The position numbers and the translations under genes are program-made. The notes under the pieces are model-generated. The model did no database searches, was not told the DNA's origin, and saw only the letters and a list, made by a program, of their open reading frames with translations. Positions 1 through 9,134 of a stretch of 64,000 nucleotides of DNA are shown piece by piece. Within the stretch, counting starts at the first letter, position 1. Each line of letters begins with the position of its first letter. This DNA comes from Bacteroidaceae bacterium (GTDB lineage Bacteria; Bacteroidota; Bacteroidia; Bacteroidales; Bacteroidaceae): assembly GCA_017467885.1 (NCBI GenBank), contig JAFUKC010000014.1, positions 29,943 through 93,942 of the forward strand, written 5' to 3'.

Positions 1-1761
1 CCCGATGATGACTATTTTGTATATTACGACCCTGCATCTATGTGGGATAACGATAAAGTTGATTCAACCGAGTATGCCTATAAATTAAGATTCGACTCGG
101 ATTATACAACAGCGTTGAACGCCGAGCCTGCACTCTATTACGAAAGATACAGATTCGATCGTGAAACATTCGAGATTTACGATACCGTTCCCGTTAGAAG
201 CAAAACCAGCGGTACCGGTGAGAATGTAGTTTCGGATGTTTACGAAGCATTGAAGGGTACTGATGACAATTCTTGGATTCGCAGCCGTGCACGCGAGTTG
301 CTCGAGAACCTTATCATTGTAGGCTCTATCGGCGAAAATAAGTATTACCAGACAAAGGGTTATGCATATCTTAAGTGTGATGTTAATACAAGTGATGAGG
401 CCGGTCATGCAGTGGATGTAACATTCTACGGTGGCGAGCAAATAGATCTTGGAAGTCGTCCTATCAAGACGAAGCGTAGTTTTATATATGAATCAGATGA
501 TAAATTGGAGGATGGTAACGGTATCACATATTGTACCTACTCCGATGACGATAAATATCCTACAGGTATTCCAACACCGACAACCACTTATATATACGAT
601 CGTCTGAAAAATACTTCCGAATTCGAAGGTTTCTTCGAACTTGCCGATGACCCGGCTACCAATGATCTTCCTGCAGGCATGGCCTCGTTCGGCTTTTTCA
701 TGAAGGAATTGTTCGAATCCAACGATTTGGCGAAGATGAATGTGAAGTATTCTATATTCAAAGATAAGTACAGTTACTATTCGGCACTTTCAGGCCACAA
801 GTATGTACCTTTCTTGAGTAAATATCACTATACGGTATATGTTCCCACAAACGAAGCGTTGGAGAAAGCTTATGAGTGTGGTTTGCCCACATGGCAGGAT
901 ATTGCCAATGCATACGAGGCGGTTGCAGCCAAGGGTGGTATGGGTAAGGCCAAGGTAAGGAAAATGGCAGAGATGCTTAACAAATTCCTACGTTATCACT
1001 TCCAAGATAACTCGGTTTATGTAGATGAAAACGTACCTGCTAACTCTTATGAGACATCGGCTATTAACGATGATACAGGTCGATTCCTTACAACCCAGGT
1101 GTCGAAAGAGGGCTCTACACTCGCAATCGAAGATCAATATTCGGGATATTATGCCGGAACAGACAGCGAAGTCGATAAAGCATATGTTATTACCGAGGGT
1201 GAAGAAAATGTAACATGGAACGTAATGGCACGCGACCTTGTATTCCCCACAAACGTATCGTCTATGTCTATTAAAGAAGAGCGTATAGAGTCTTCTTCAT
1301 TTGCTGTGCTTCATTTGATTGATCGTCCGTTGCTTTCATCCAACTATATCGGTTATGATGGCCGTTTCAAACGATTCTCGGACGAAGGTTATCCTGTAGA
1401 GCAGTTCGAGGTAGCTGTTGCAAACGAGGACTGGGAAGAGGGTGATGGCAATATTGTGAAATATCTGGTAGCATACAAAAAGACAGTAGAGATTGGTGGC
1501 GAGTATCGTCGTATCGGTTATCTGATGCGTGAACTCGAAGGCTCGACCGATCCTTTCACACGCGAAGAGTATGTACAGAAAGGTAATGGTGCTGCATTCC
1601 TTATTACCGAGGATGGTTTCCTTTTGAACGAAAACAATATGTTTGTCGATAAAGACGGCAAAGAGGTTACGGACAAGAACGGCAATCTTCTCGAAGGATG
1701 TGGTTATTGTCAGGTAAATAAGGACGGTACAGATTTTGTCACCGTATATCCTCAGAATTAA
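1..1761 (+). CDS. fasciclin-domain surface protein, 5' end cut by window
   Basis: The reading frame is open from base 1, so the start and any signal peptide lie outside; 586 residues are visible. Around residues 275-300 (near base 835-890) there is a fasciclin (FAS1) signature of the form YTVYVPTNEALEKAY, followed by a helix-rich stretch and a hydrophobic HLID motif near base 1310, as in FAS1 domains. FAS1 domains are adhesion folds, often on surface proteins; the ligand here cannot be told. It is the first gene of a fasciclin-SusC-SusD triad, 32 nt ahead of the SusC gene, and a second such triad follows. Partnership with the adjacent SusC/SusD transporter is inferred from gene order. The C-terminal part (1480-1761) carries no motif I recognise. 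Confidence 0.8.
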   Translation, partial: PDDDYFVYYDPASMWDNDKVDSTEYAYKLRFDSDYTTALNAEPALYYERYRFDRETFEIYDTVPVRSKTSGTGENVVSDVYEALKGTDDNSWIRSRARELLENLIIVGSIGENKYYQTKGYAYLKCDVNTSDEAGHAVDVTFYGGEQIDLGSRPIKTKRSFIYESDDKLEDGNGITYCTYSDDDKYPTGIPTPTTTYIYDRLKNTSEFEGFFELADDPATNDLPAGMASFGFFMKELFESNDLAKMNVKYSIFKDKYSYYSALSGHKYVPFLSKYHYTVYVPTNEALEKAYECGLPTWQDIANAYEAVAAKGGMGKAKVRKMAEMLNKFLRYHFQDNSVYVDENVPANSYETSAINDDTGRFLTTQVSKEGSTLAIEDQYSGYYAGTDSEVDKAYVITEGEENVTWNVMARDLVFPTNVSSMSIKEERIESSSFAVLHLIDRPLLSSNYIGYDGRFKRFSDEGYPVEQFEVAVANEDWEEGDGNIVKYLVAYKKTVEIGGEYRRIGYLMRELEGSTDPFTREEYVQKGNGAAFLITEDGFLLNENNMFVDKDGKEVTDKNGNLLEGCGYCQVNKDGTDFVTVYPQN

Positions 1762-1793
1762 GCCTGTAATGTTATAGAATAAAGAATAACGCC

Positions 1794-4700
1794 ATGATAA
1801 AGATAAAACATTTATTACTACTTGTGCTTTGTTGCATTATAGGTTCATCGGACGTATTTGCACAAAGAAGCGCGAGAATTTCCGGAACAATTACAAGTGA
1901 TTCCGAGGGTCCGCTTATGATGGTAAACGTCACCGAGCGCGATAAGAACAACCGTATTGTGGAAGCTACCATGACCGATATGGAAGGTAACTTCAGTATG
2001 GTTGTCAAGAACACAAGCAACCGACTCGAAATTTCGTATATCGGTTATAAAACAGAGGTTTTGGAGATTGGTTCACGTACCGTCTTCAATATTAAGATGA
2101 TTGAGGATAACATGATTGAAGAGATTGTCATCACCGACAAGGCTCGTACACGTCAGGGTGCATTGGATATTCTCGATAGAGAGATTACACAAGCTACCCA
2201 GAAGTTCAACATGAGCGAGATGGAGGGTCTTTCGTTTACTTCGGTAGACGAGGCACTTCAGGGGCAGATTGCCGGTCTTGACGTCGTATTCAACTCGGGT
2301 GACCTTGGTTCGGGTACACAGATGCGTTTGCGTGGTACATCTACCATTAACGGTAATGCCGAGCCTTTGATTGTCGTAAATGACAACATCTTCCAAATGC
2401 CCGAAGACGATCGTGCCAATTTCGACTATGCCAACCTTACCAACGAGAGTTTCTCGGAGTTGTTGTCGGTTAATCCCGAGGATATCGAAGAAATTCAGGT
2501 GTTGAAGGATGCAGCATCGTGTGCCGTTTGGGGTTCCGATGGTGCGAACGGTGTAATTAAAATTAAAACAAAGCGCGGTAGTCGCGGTCCCACACGTGTA
2601 AATTTCAGCTATAAGTTTAAAGATAAATGGTTCCGTAAAGGGTATAACCTTCTTAACGGTGACGATTATACCATGTTGCTGAAAGAGGCACACTTCAACC
2701 CGCAGCAGGAGGCGAAAGAGCTTGATGAGTTGAGTTATAAACAAGAATCTTTCTCGGAGTATTACAACTTTAACAAGAATACCGATTGGGTAGATGCCGT
2801 AACAAAGCATGGTTATACCAACAACTACAACGTTAACCTTGTGGGTGGTGGTGAAAAGGCATCGTTCCGTATTTCGGGAGGTTACAGCAACGAAACCGGT
2901 ACCATCATCAAACAGTTCTACGAGACATTCTCGTCACGTCTTTCATTGGATTACTATGTATCGGACCGTATCAAGGTTGCAGCCGAGTTTGCATTCTCTT
3001 ATACAAACAACCAGCAGAACTACGATGGTTTGCTTGCAATAGCGCAGAATATTATGCCTAACATGAGCATCTATTACCACGATCGTATGGGAAATCCCTC
3101 TTCGGTTTATTATAAGATGTTGAAGGCTAATATGTCCGATGAATCGTACAGCACATTGAGCGACCAATACGCCATGCGAAATCCTGTGGCTTCGGCTTAT
3201 CTTGCCGAGAAGAGCCAGGAGAGCTACAGTATTTCTCCGCAAATCACATTGGAGTACGACTTGCTTGGTCTCGAGGATGACGAGTCTTCATTGAAATATC
3301 GCGGTATGGTATATATGAATGCCGGTACACTTTCCAATAACTCTTTCCTACCTTCGGAACTTAATAACGCCGAGACAGGTTGGCAGAGTAGTTCGGTGAA
3401 TGCATCCACCATGTACGATAGTAAAAGTTTAGGTTTCACAACACGTCATAACCTTATATTTACCCCCTATTTTGGTAATCCCAAGCACTATCTGACAATG
3501 AGCGGACAGTTCGAATTGAATACAAGCACAGGTACAACACAGAGCCAATCTACATACGGTTTGCCTACAGAGGATATCCAAAGTACATCGGTTGGTTCAT
3601 ATACAAATGCTTCTACAGGTCGTTCATTGTCGCGTGGTATAAACTTTATTTTCGAATCGCACTATTCATATGATTCAAAATATGCTTTAGGTCTTACTGT
3701 TCGCGGCGAGGGTCGTACACAGTTCGGTGATGACAGAAAATGGGTGGCATATCCTTCTGTTTCAGCACGTTGGAATATCTCCGATGAAAAATGGATGGAG
3801 TGGGCAAAACCTGTATTGTCAATGTTGTCAATACGTCCCAGCTTCGGTTTGTCGGGTGATAATCCCGGTCAGGAGTACCTGATGTATACCACATATACAC
3901 AGAACGGCAGCTACGCCGGTATAACAGCGTTCCACCCCGAGGGTATCCGTCTTACAAACCTCCGCGCCTCGGATAAACGTGAGTTCAACGTGGGTTCCGA
4001 CTTCGGTTTCTTCAATGATTTGATTACCGGTTCTATCAACTACTATAAGAGTACAACTTACGACCAATTGATGTATGGGTACGATATACCTTCATCTACA
4101 GGTTTCACCTCTTTGAAGATTAAGAACTCTGGTGCCGTAGAGAACTCGGGTTGGGATATGAACTTGAGCACTTCGAGAATAAAACTCACCGATAAGTTGC
4201 AAATGAGTGTATATTTCAATATCGGCCAGAACTTTAACGAGGTTAAGGAGATGGAGTACTCTATTTTGAAGAACAGTAACCCCGATTACGGTTACGGTCA
4301 TGGTGAATACCTTGGTCGTATCCAGATTGGTAACCCTCTTGCTTCTATCTATGGTTTCCGTTACAAAGGTGTATATCGCTACAGCTACCACAATTGGGAG
4401 AAGGCTCTTGAAATAAAAGAGAACAACGAAAAGACCGGTAGCAACGACAATTGGACATGTCCTATTGTTCTTGATGCAAACGGTGAAGTTGTTATGAATG
4501 CCGATGGTACACCCAAACGAATGGTATTCAACTATAAAGTTGACGAATCGAGCGGTATCGGTGAGCCTCTTTATGAATTCCAAGGTGGTGATGCTATTTA
4601 CGAGGATATCAACTACGATGGTAACATCAACGAACTCGACTTGGTTTATCTTGGAAACTCCAATCCTATGGCACAAGGTGGTTTCGGTTTCACATTCTAT

Positions 4701-5153
4701 TATAAACGATTCCAACTCAAGACCAACTTTACATATCGTTGGGATGTAGACGTTATCAACTCTGCCCGTATGGGAGTAGAAAAAATGTATACAAACAACA
4801 ACCAAAGCTATGCTGTTAACTGGCGTTGGCGTAAGGACGGTGACATCACCGAAATTCCTCGTGCACTTTACAACTACGGTTACAACGACCTCGGTAGTGA
4901 CAGGTATGTAGAAGATGCTTCTTATTTGCGTCTGTCTTACGTTCAGGCATCTTATTCTTTCGAGCCCGAGTGGTTGAAGAAATATGGTTTGCGTAACCTC
5001 AGTTTGTATGTGTCGGCCGACAACATCTTTGTATTGACAAAGTATACAGGTCTTGATCCCGAGGTTGCGGCAGGTCCTTACGGACGTTCTACCGATGGTG
5101 GTAAGACTCCGCGTTCGAGCTCATACACACTTTCATTGTCTGTTGGATTCTGA
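1794..5153 (+). CDS. SusC/RagA family TonB-linked outer-membrane transporter (first copy)
   Basis: The protein has 1119 residues, normal for SusC. It opens with a type I signal peptide (MIKIKHLLLLVLCCIIGSS, ending in FAQ), then a carboxypeptidase-like regulatory domain (about residues 28-105), a TonB plug (about 115-265, with the family pattern LRGTSTINGNAEPLIVV and VLKDAASCAVWGSDGANGV), and a long beta-barrel ending in phenylalanine (SLSVGF). SusC proteins import oligosaccharides, peptides or other large ligands through the outer membrane with energy from TonB; SusD closes the barrel like a lid. The SusD gene begins 11 nt downstream. No glycan-degrading enzyme lies beside it, so the substrate is open. 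Confidence 0.96.
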   Translation: MIKIKHLLLLVLCCIIGSSDVFAQRSARISGTITSDSEGPLMMVNVTERDKNNRIVEATMTDMEGNFSMVVKNTSNRLEISYIGYKTEVLEIGSRTVFNIKMIEDNMIEEIVITDKARTRQGALDILDREITQATQKFNMSEMEGLSFTSVDEALQGQIAGLDVVFNSGDLGSGTQMRLRGTSTINGNAEPLIVVNDNIFQMPEDDRANFDYANLTNESFSELLSVNPEDIEEIQVLKDAASCAVWGSDGANGVIKIKTKRGSRGPTRVNFSYKFKDKWFRKGYNLLNGDDYTMLLKEAHFNPQQEAKELDELSYKQESFSEYYNFNKNTDWVDAVTKHGYTNNYNVNLVGGGEKASFRISGGYSNETGTIIKQFYETFSSRLSLDYYVSDRIKVAAEFAFSYTNNQQNYDGLLAIAQNIMPNMSIYYHDRMGNPSSVYYKMLKANMSDESYSTLSDQYAMRNPVASAYLAEKSQESYSISPQITLEYDLLGLEDDESSLKYRGMVYMNAGTLSNNSFLPSELNNAETGWQSSSVNASTMYDSKSLGFTTRHNLIFTPYFGNPKHYLTMSGQFELNTSTGTTQSQSTYGLPTEDIQSTSVGSYTNASTGRSLSRGINFIFESHYSYDSKYALGLTVRGEGRTQFGDDRKWVAYPSVSARWNISDEKWMEWAKPVLSMLSIRPSFGLSGDNPGQEYLMYTTYTQNGSYAGITAFHPEGIRLTNLRASDKREFNVGSDFGFFNDLITGSINYYKSTTYDQLMYGYDIPSSTGFTSLKIKNSGAVENSGWDMNLSTSRIKLTDKLQMSVYFNIGQNFNEVKEMEYSILKNSNPDYGYGHGEYLGRIQIGNPLASIYGFRYKGVYRYSYHNWEKALEIKENNEKTGSNDNWTCPIVLDANGEVVMNADGTPKRMVFNYKVDESSGIGEPLYEFQGGDAIYEDINYDGNINELDLVYLGNSNPMAQGGFGFTFYYKRFQLKTNFTYRWDVDVINSARMGVEKMYTNNNQSYAVNWRWRKDGDITEIPRALYNYGYNDLGSDRYVEDASYLRLSYVQASYSFEPEWLKKYGLRNLSLYVSADNIFVLTKYTGLDPEVAAGPYGRSTDGGKTPRSSSYTLSLSVGF

Positions 5154-5164
5154 TGATAATATAA

Positions 5165-7069
5165 ATGAAGAAGATTATGAAAAAAATAGCAAATATATTA
5201 AGAACAACCGGCTTGATGGTTGTGCTTGGTTTGGGTCTTTGTATTACATCGTGTACAGACTTCCTAACCATATATCCCCCCAACTCGACCACTCATGACG
5301 ATTATTGGCATACAGAGGATGACGTAAACGGTATGCTTGCCGAAGCTTATCGTCAGTTGATATCATCGTCGGCCATGTCACGATATTACATTTGGGGTGA
5401 GGTGCGTGCCGATAACCTTGTAAACTCGGATAACGCAGCAGAGGAGTACAAATATATAGTGGAGGCTTACCTTACAGAAAAGAACTCTTTCTGCGATTGG
5501 TCTATATTCTATGCGGCAATCAATGCTGCCAACATGGTTATTGAGTTTGCTCCGCTTGTACCCGAGCGTGACCCGGACTTCAGCCAAGGCGATTTGAATG
5601 TTGTTATGGGCGAAATGTATGCTTTGCGTGCACTATGTCATTTCTATCTTGTGCGCACATTCCGCGATATACCGTTGTCGTATGTTGCAAGTGTGACCGA
5701 TGCCAATCTGCCCGAATATCCGCAGGTACACCCCATGGTGGCACTCGATAGCATTATGAGTGATTTGAACCGTGCCGAACCTTTGGTAATGGAGTCCGGT
5801 GCGTTCCCCACCACAAACGATGATTATAACACTTGCCGTATAACACGTAATGCTGTACGTGCCATGAAGGCCGATGTTGCTTTGTGGCAGGCTGCATTTG
5901 CCAAGTATTATGCTCAACAAACCGAGGATGATACCGATGGCGAGGTATCCGATGGCGAGGTTACCGAAAACGAAGGGGCTGCAGACGATACAGTAACCGA
6001 GGGTGAGGGCCTGACAAAAGCCGATGTAGCTGATGATGAAGTTTCTTCGGGTGGCGAAACCCCGTCTGCACCGGTTACTTTCAAGTCTCCCGATGAATAT
6101 TATAATATATGTATCGAGAACTGCCGTCTGATTATAGAGGATATGGCCGAGTTAATGGAAGAAAAACACAACTATGCATTAGAAAGCAATCCTATAATGG
6201 GCCCCGGTTCCGAGAATCCCTATTATCTTGTTTCAAATATAGAGCTTGGCAAGGAAGAGGATAAGGATGTGCTCGTTTCGCCGGCCTATGACCGTATTTT
6301 CGGTTTGGGTGCTTCGGAAGAGACTATATTCGAGCTTGAGTTCGATGGTGATATTAACTCCAACGGTACCGTCTTCTCGATGTTCGGTTCCGGTTCAGGT
6401 GGTAACTTCTATGTTCCCGAGTCGTTTGTCACTCTTTACGAGGCAGACGATTGGCGTCGTTCAACATTCATTACTCCCGAGAGCGAGGGTGAAGGTGACA
6501 ACGCTGCCAACGGTGCAGTAGAGGCCAGTGTTCTTAAATTTGTTGTAAGAGCTTCCGGTCCTAAAGAAGAAACCGATAACAAAACTGCGCGTGAGTATCA
6601 GAACAACAGCGAGTGTGATGCAAACTGGATTATGTATCGTAAGACCGACGTCATGTTGATGTGGGCCGAAGCTATATCGTTGTTGACTTCTCCTTCTACA
6701 GAACAGCTGGATAAAGCGTTTGATTTGGTTTATTACGTAAATGACCGTTCGAGCCTTAATGGAAGCAAACTTACCAAGGTTGGTCAATCGGGATTGAACG
6801 ACCTTGTATTGGATGAACGTGCACGTGAACTTGCTTTTGAAGGTAAACGTTGGTTCGACCTCGTTAGAAAGGCTTTGCGTGAGAATGGTCCCGAAGGCAT
6901 AAGAGATAAAATATCACAGAAGTCATCTACAAGTGGAAATACGATTAAGAACCGTATGAATCATGTAAATAACCTCTTCTTCCCAATATCGGAGCGTGAG
7001 CGGAATGTGAATACTTTGTTGAAACAGAACCCTGCATACGAGTCCTCCGAATCGATAGAGTTGCATTAA
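5165..7069 (+). CDS. SusD/RagB family surface lipoprotein (first copy)
   Basis: This 634-residue protein has a lipoprotein signal ending at Cys30 (ITSC) and the SusD-type alpha-helical TPR arrangement, with the conserved C-terminal pattern LDERARELAFEGKRWFDLVR near residues 548-567. It should sit on the cell surface and bind ligand for the SusC partner 11 nt upstream. Residues about 252-303 form an insertion dominated by Asp, Glu, Gly and Thr in a repeating DGEV/TEGEG pattern, which is unusual within a SusD fold and looks like an exposed acidic loop. An alternative start lies four codons downstream (5177). A hairpin follows directly after the stop. Confidence 0.95.
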   Translation: MKKIMKKIANILRTTGLMVVLGLGLCITSCTDFLTIYPPNSTTHDDYWHTEDDVNGMLAEAYRQLISSSAMSRYYIWGEVRADNLVNSDNAAEEYKYIVEAYLTEKNSFCDWSIFYAAINAANMVIEFAPLVPERDPDFSQGDLNVVMGEMYALRALCHFYLVRTFRDIPLSYVASVTDANLPEYPQVHPMVALDSIMSDLNRAEPLVMESGAFPTTNDDYNTCRITRNAVRAMKADVALWQAAFAKYYAQQTEDDTDGEVSDGEVTENEGAADDTVTEGEGLTKADVADDEVSSGGETPSAPVTFKSPDEYYNICIENCRLIIEDMAELMEEKHNYALESNPIMGPGSENPYYLVSNIELGKEEDKDVLVSPAYDRIFGLGASEETIFELEFDGDINSNGTVFSMFGSGSGGNFYVPESFVTLYEADDWRRSTFITPESEGEGDNAANGAVEASVLKFVVRASGPKEETDNKTAREYQNNSECDANWIMYRKTDVMLMWAEAISLLTSPSTEQLDKAFDLVYYVNDRSSLNGSKLTKVGQSGLNDLVLDERARELAFEGKRWFDLVRKALRENGPEGIRDKISQKSSTSGNTIKNRMNHVNNLFFPISERERNVNTLLKQNPAYESSESIELH

Positions 7070-7072
7070 TAT

Positions 7073-7108
7073 TTATTGTTTCTCCGTCTTCGGGCGGAGA
7101 AACAATAA
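7073..7108 (+). terminator. hairpin after first susD (terminator or attenuator)
   Basis: A 14-bp perfect inverted repeat (7073-7086 with 7095-7108) has a GC-rich inner part and sits four bases after the SusD stop. No U-run follows on the + strand, so it may act as a partial terminator or RNA-stabilising 3' hairpin between the two halves of the operon. Confidence 0.6.
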
Positions 7109-7149
7109 AGCAAGCTATACTTAAAACGTAATTAAAAACATATTTAGAT

Positions 7150-9114
7150 ATGAATAAATTATTTAAACATATAATTTTTGCAGGAGCGGCTTTGTTGAGT
7201 GTACTCTTCTTGGGTTCTGCATGTACCGATGAATGGGACGACCACTATTCGGCGAATAGCGAAGCTCCCTCTCAGACGTTGCTCGATATTATTGCAAATG
7301 ATTCCGAACTCTCCAATTTCTACGATGTGCTGAAGGCATGTAGCAGAAAAGATGCTTCGGGTAATGTAATTGTCGATTGTGCCGATTCTCTTTTGAATCA
7401 ATCGCGTGTATATACTTTGTGGGCTCCTGTTAACGGTGCTCTCACCGAGGCTAAAAGAGACTCGTTGATTAACGAGATTGATAACGGTAATCGTGATTTG
7501 GTTTTTGATCGTTTTGTTCTTGGTCACATGACGCATTATCTGCATGCAGCAAACGGCAAGCGTATTCCTTCATCAGAGACCGATAAGCGTTTCGATGTAG
7601 TTCTTCTGAATGACAAGAAAGCCGATTTTGTTGGTGACGCAGGTAATTATACATTTAAGAACATTGCTCTTGTATCCGATAAGTATAATATTCGTGCAAA
7701 GAATGGTTTCTTGCATAAGATTAGCGATGCAATGGATTTCGTTCCCAATATCTGGGAGTGTTTGCGTACCACTCCGGGGGTGGATTCTATTGCCGATTAT
7801 CTCTACTCGTTTAATATCAAGAAGTTTAATGCTTATTTAAGTATTCCCGGTCCTATCGAGGACGGTAAGACAACATACGTGGATTCTGTCTTCGACGAGA
7901 GTAACCAGTTCCTTGCACTCGGCTATAACAGAGCAAACGGTGGTATGGGATTAATCAACGACGAAGACTCTTCGTATATAATGTTTGTTCCCACCAACGA
8001 ATTGTGGCACGAGATGGTTCAGAAGACAACCAAGTACTTCAATTTCCGCAAGGTAGGTTCCGATTTCCGTCGTTTGCAGTTGGATACAATGCAATATGAG
8101 TATGCTCGTACAATGCTTTGCAACTACTTGGTATTCAGTCAGAAAGAGCAAAAGCCTTCTTTGAATGGCGAGCCCGATTCGTTGCTTTCGGCATTTCGCG
8201 ATAAACGTCGCCGTTTTGCGCTTGCCGACTTGAAGGCCGCAGTAATTGATTCGGTACCTGTATCAAACGGTAAGTTCTATATAATAAACAAGTTCCCCTT
8301 CAAATCGACTGCTATATGGCACGATACAATTAAGATTGAGGCAGAGTATGGCAATGCCGATGATATCGAAGGTTCATCGTACATAACCGAATGGGGTGCT
8401 GCCGGAGGAACCATCTCCGCATCCAGCGAGTCGGCGTTGCCTTCGCAAATCAATCCTTTGCTCGAAGGAAAGGTTTCGGGTAACAGATATTTGTTGCTTA
8501 ACAATAACAACAACGACTACGAATCGTATGCAACATTCCGTGTTCCCAATGTGCTTTCCGGCCGTTATAAGGTGCAGGTGGTTATGTTACCTCCTCATAT
8601 CACAAGAAGTAAAACAGATGATATGGAGCCGAGTCGTATCAAGCCGGTTCTTACAATGACAAATGCCGATGGTGTTACTATCGATACATTGTATATAACA
8701 GATCAATCAACTGCGAAAGGGGATAGAGTTCGTGATGAGAATAATAAATGGCAACAGATAGTTATCGATATCGATAATTATGCATTGGTTAATGATACAG
8801 CCCGTATCGATTCGGTATACTTCTACGACGTGGTTAAGAACCGCAATAACAGCAATGACCCTGCTCTTCGTGAGGAGGCGATAATCACATTCGACCAATG
8901 TGAGTACGGTTATACCGAGGAGGATACATCTGTACGTTTGAAATTGATGTACGATTGTGCCTTGGAAAGAAGACCGGTATATGTAACAGGTTACGAGAGA
9001 AGATTACGTATCGATTGTATCTTGTTGATACCGGTTCCCGAAGAGGAAATGTCCGATGTTGCCGGTGGCGGTGGTGTCGATGAGGTTGTACCCGATACCG
9101 ACGAGGAAGTTTAA
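7150..9114 (+). CDS. fasciclin-domain lipoprotein (second triad)
   Basis: This 654-residue protein has a lipoprotein signal with Cys25 (LGSAC, followed by TDEWDDHYS, a common start for Bacteroidales FAS1 lipoproteins). Two FAS1-like segments are visible: one near residues 93-185 (YTLWAPVNGALTEAKRD, later NGFLHKISDAM) and one near residues 270-390 (MFVPTNELWHEMV, later NGKFYIINKFPF). The C-terminal third may be a separate beta-domain. The last about 15 residues are acidic and low-complexity (DEVVPDTDEEV). It is the counterpart of the partial gene at the window start and precedes a SusC gene by 20 nt, so it probably works at the surface with that pair. Adhesion or ligand-presentation is inferred from the fold only. 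Confidence 0.88.
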   Translation: MNKLFKHIIFAGAALLSVLFLGSACTDEWDDHYSANSEAPSQTLLDIIANDSELSNFYDVLKACSRKDASGNVIVDCADSLLNQSRVYTLWAPVNGALTEAKRDSLINEIDNGNRDLVFDRFVLGHMTHYLHAANGKRIPSSETDKRFDVVLLNDKKADFVGDAGNYTFKNIALVSDKYNIRAKNGFLHKISDAMDFVPNIWECLRTTPGVDSIADYLYSFNIKKFNAYLSIPGPIEDGKTTYVDSVFDESNQFLALGYNRANGGMGLINDEDSSYIMFVPTNELWHEMVQKTTKYFNFRKVGSDFRRLQLDTMQYEYARTMLCNYLVFSQKEQKPSLNGEPDSLLSAFRDKRRRFALADLKAAVIDSVPVSNGKFYIINKFPFKSTAIWHDTIKIEAEYGNADDIEGSSYITEWGAAGGTISASSESALPSQINPLLEGKVSGNRYLLLNNNNNDYESYATFRVPNVLSGRYKVQVVMLPPHITRSKTDDMEPSRIKPVLTMTNADGVTIDTLYITDQSTAKGDRVRDENNKWQQIVIDIDNYALVNDTARIDSVYFYDVVKNRNNSNDPALREEAIITFDQCEYGYTEEDTSVRLKLMYDCALERRPVYVTGYERRLRIDCILLIPVPEEEMSDVAGGGGVDEVVPDTDEEV

Positions 9115-9134
9115 ATTTGGAATGAAAAAATAAA

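Noticed and set aside
2073-4805. Long - strand frames (245 and 237 residues) inside the first SusC gene
   Set aside because: They are antisense to a clearly conserved transporter, are rich in Thr, Cys, Ile and His as mirror frames are, and show no motif or start signal.
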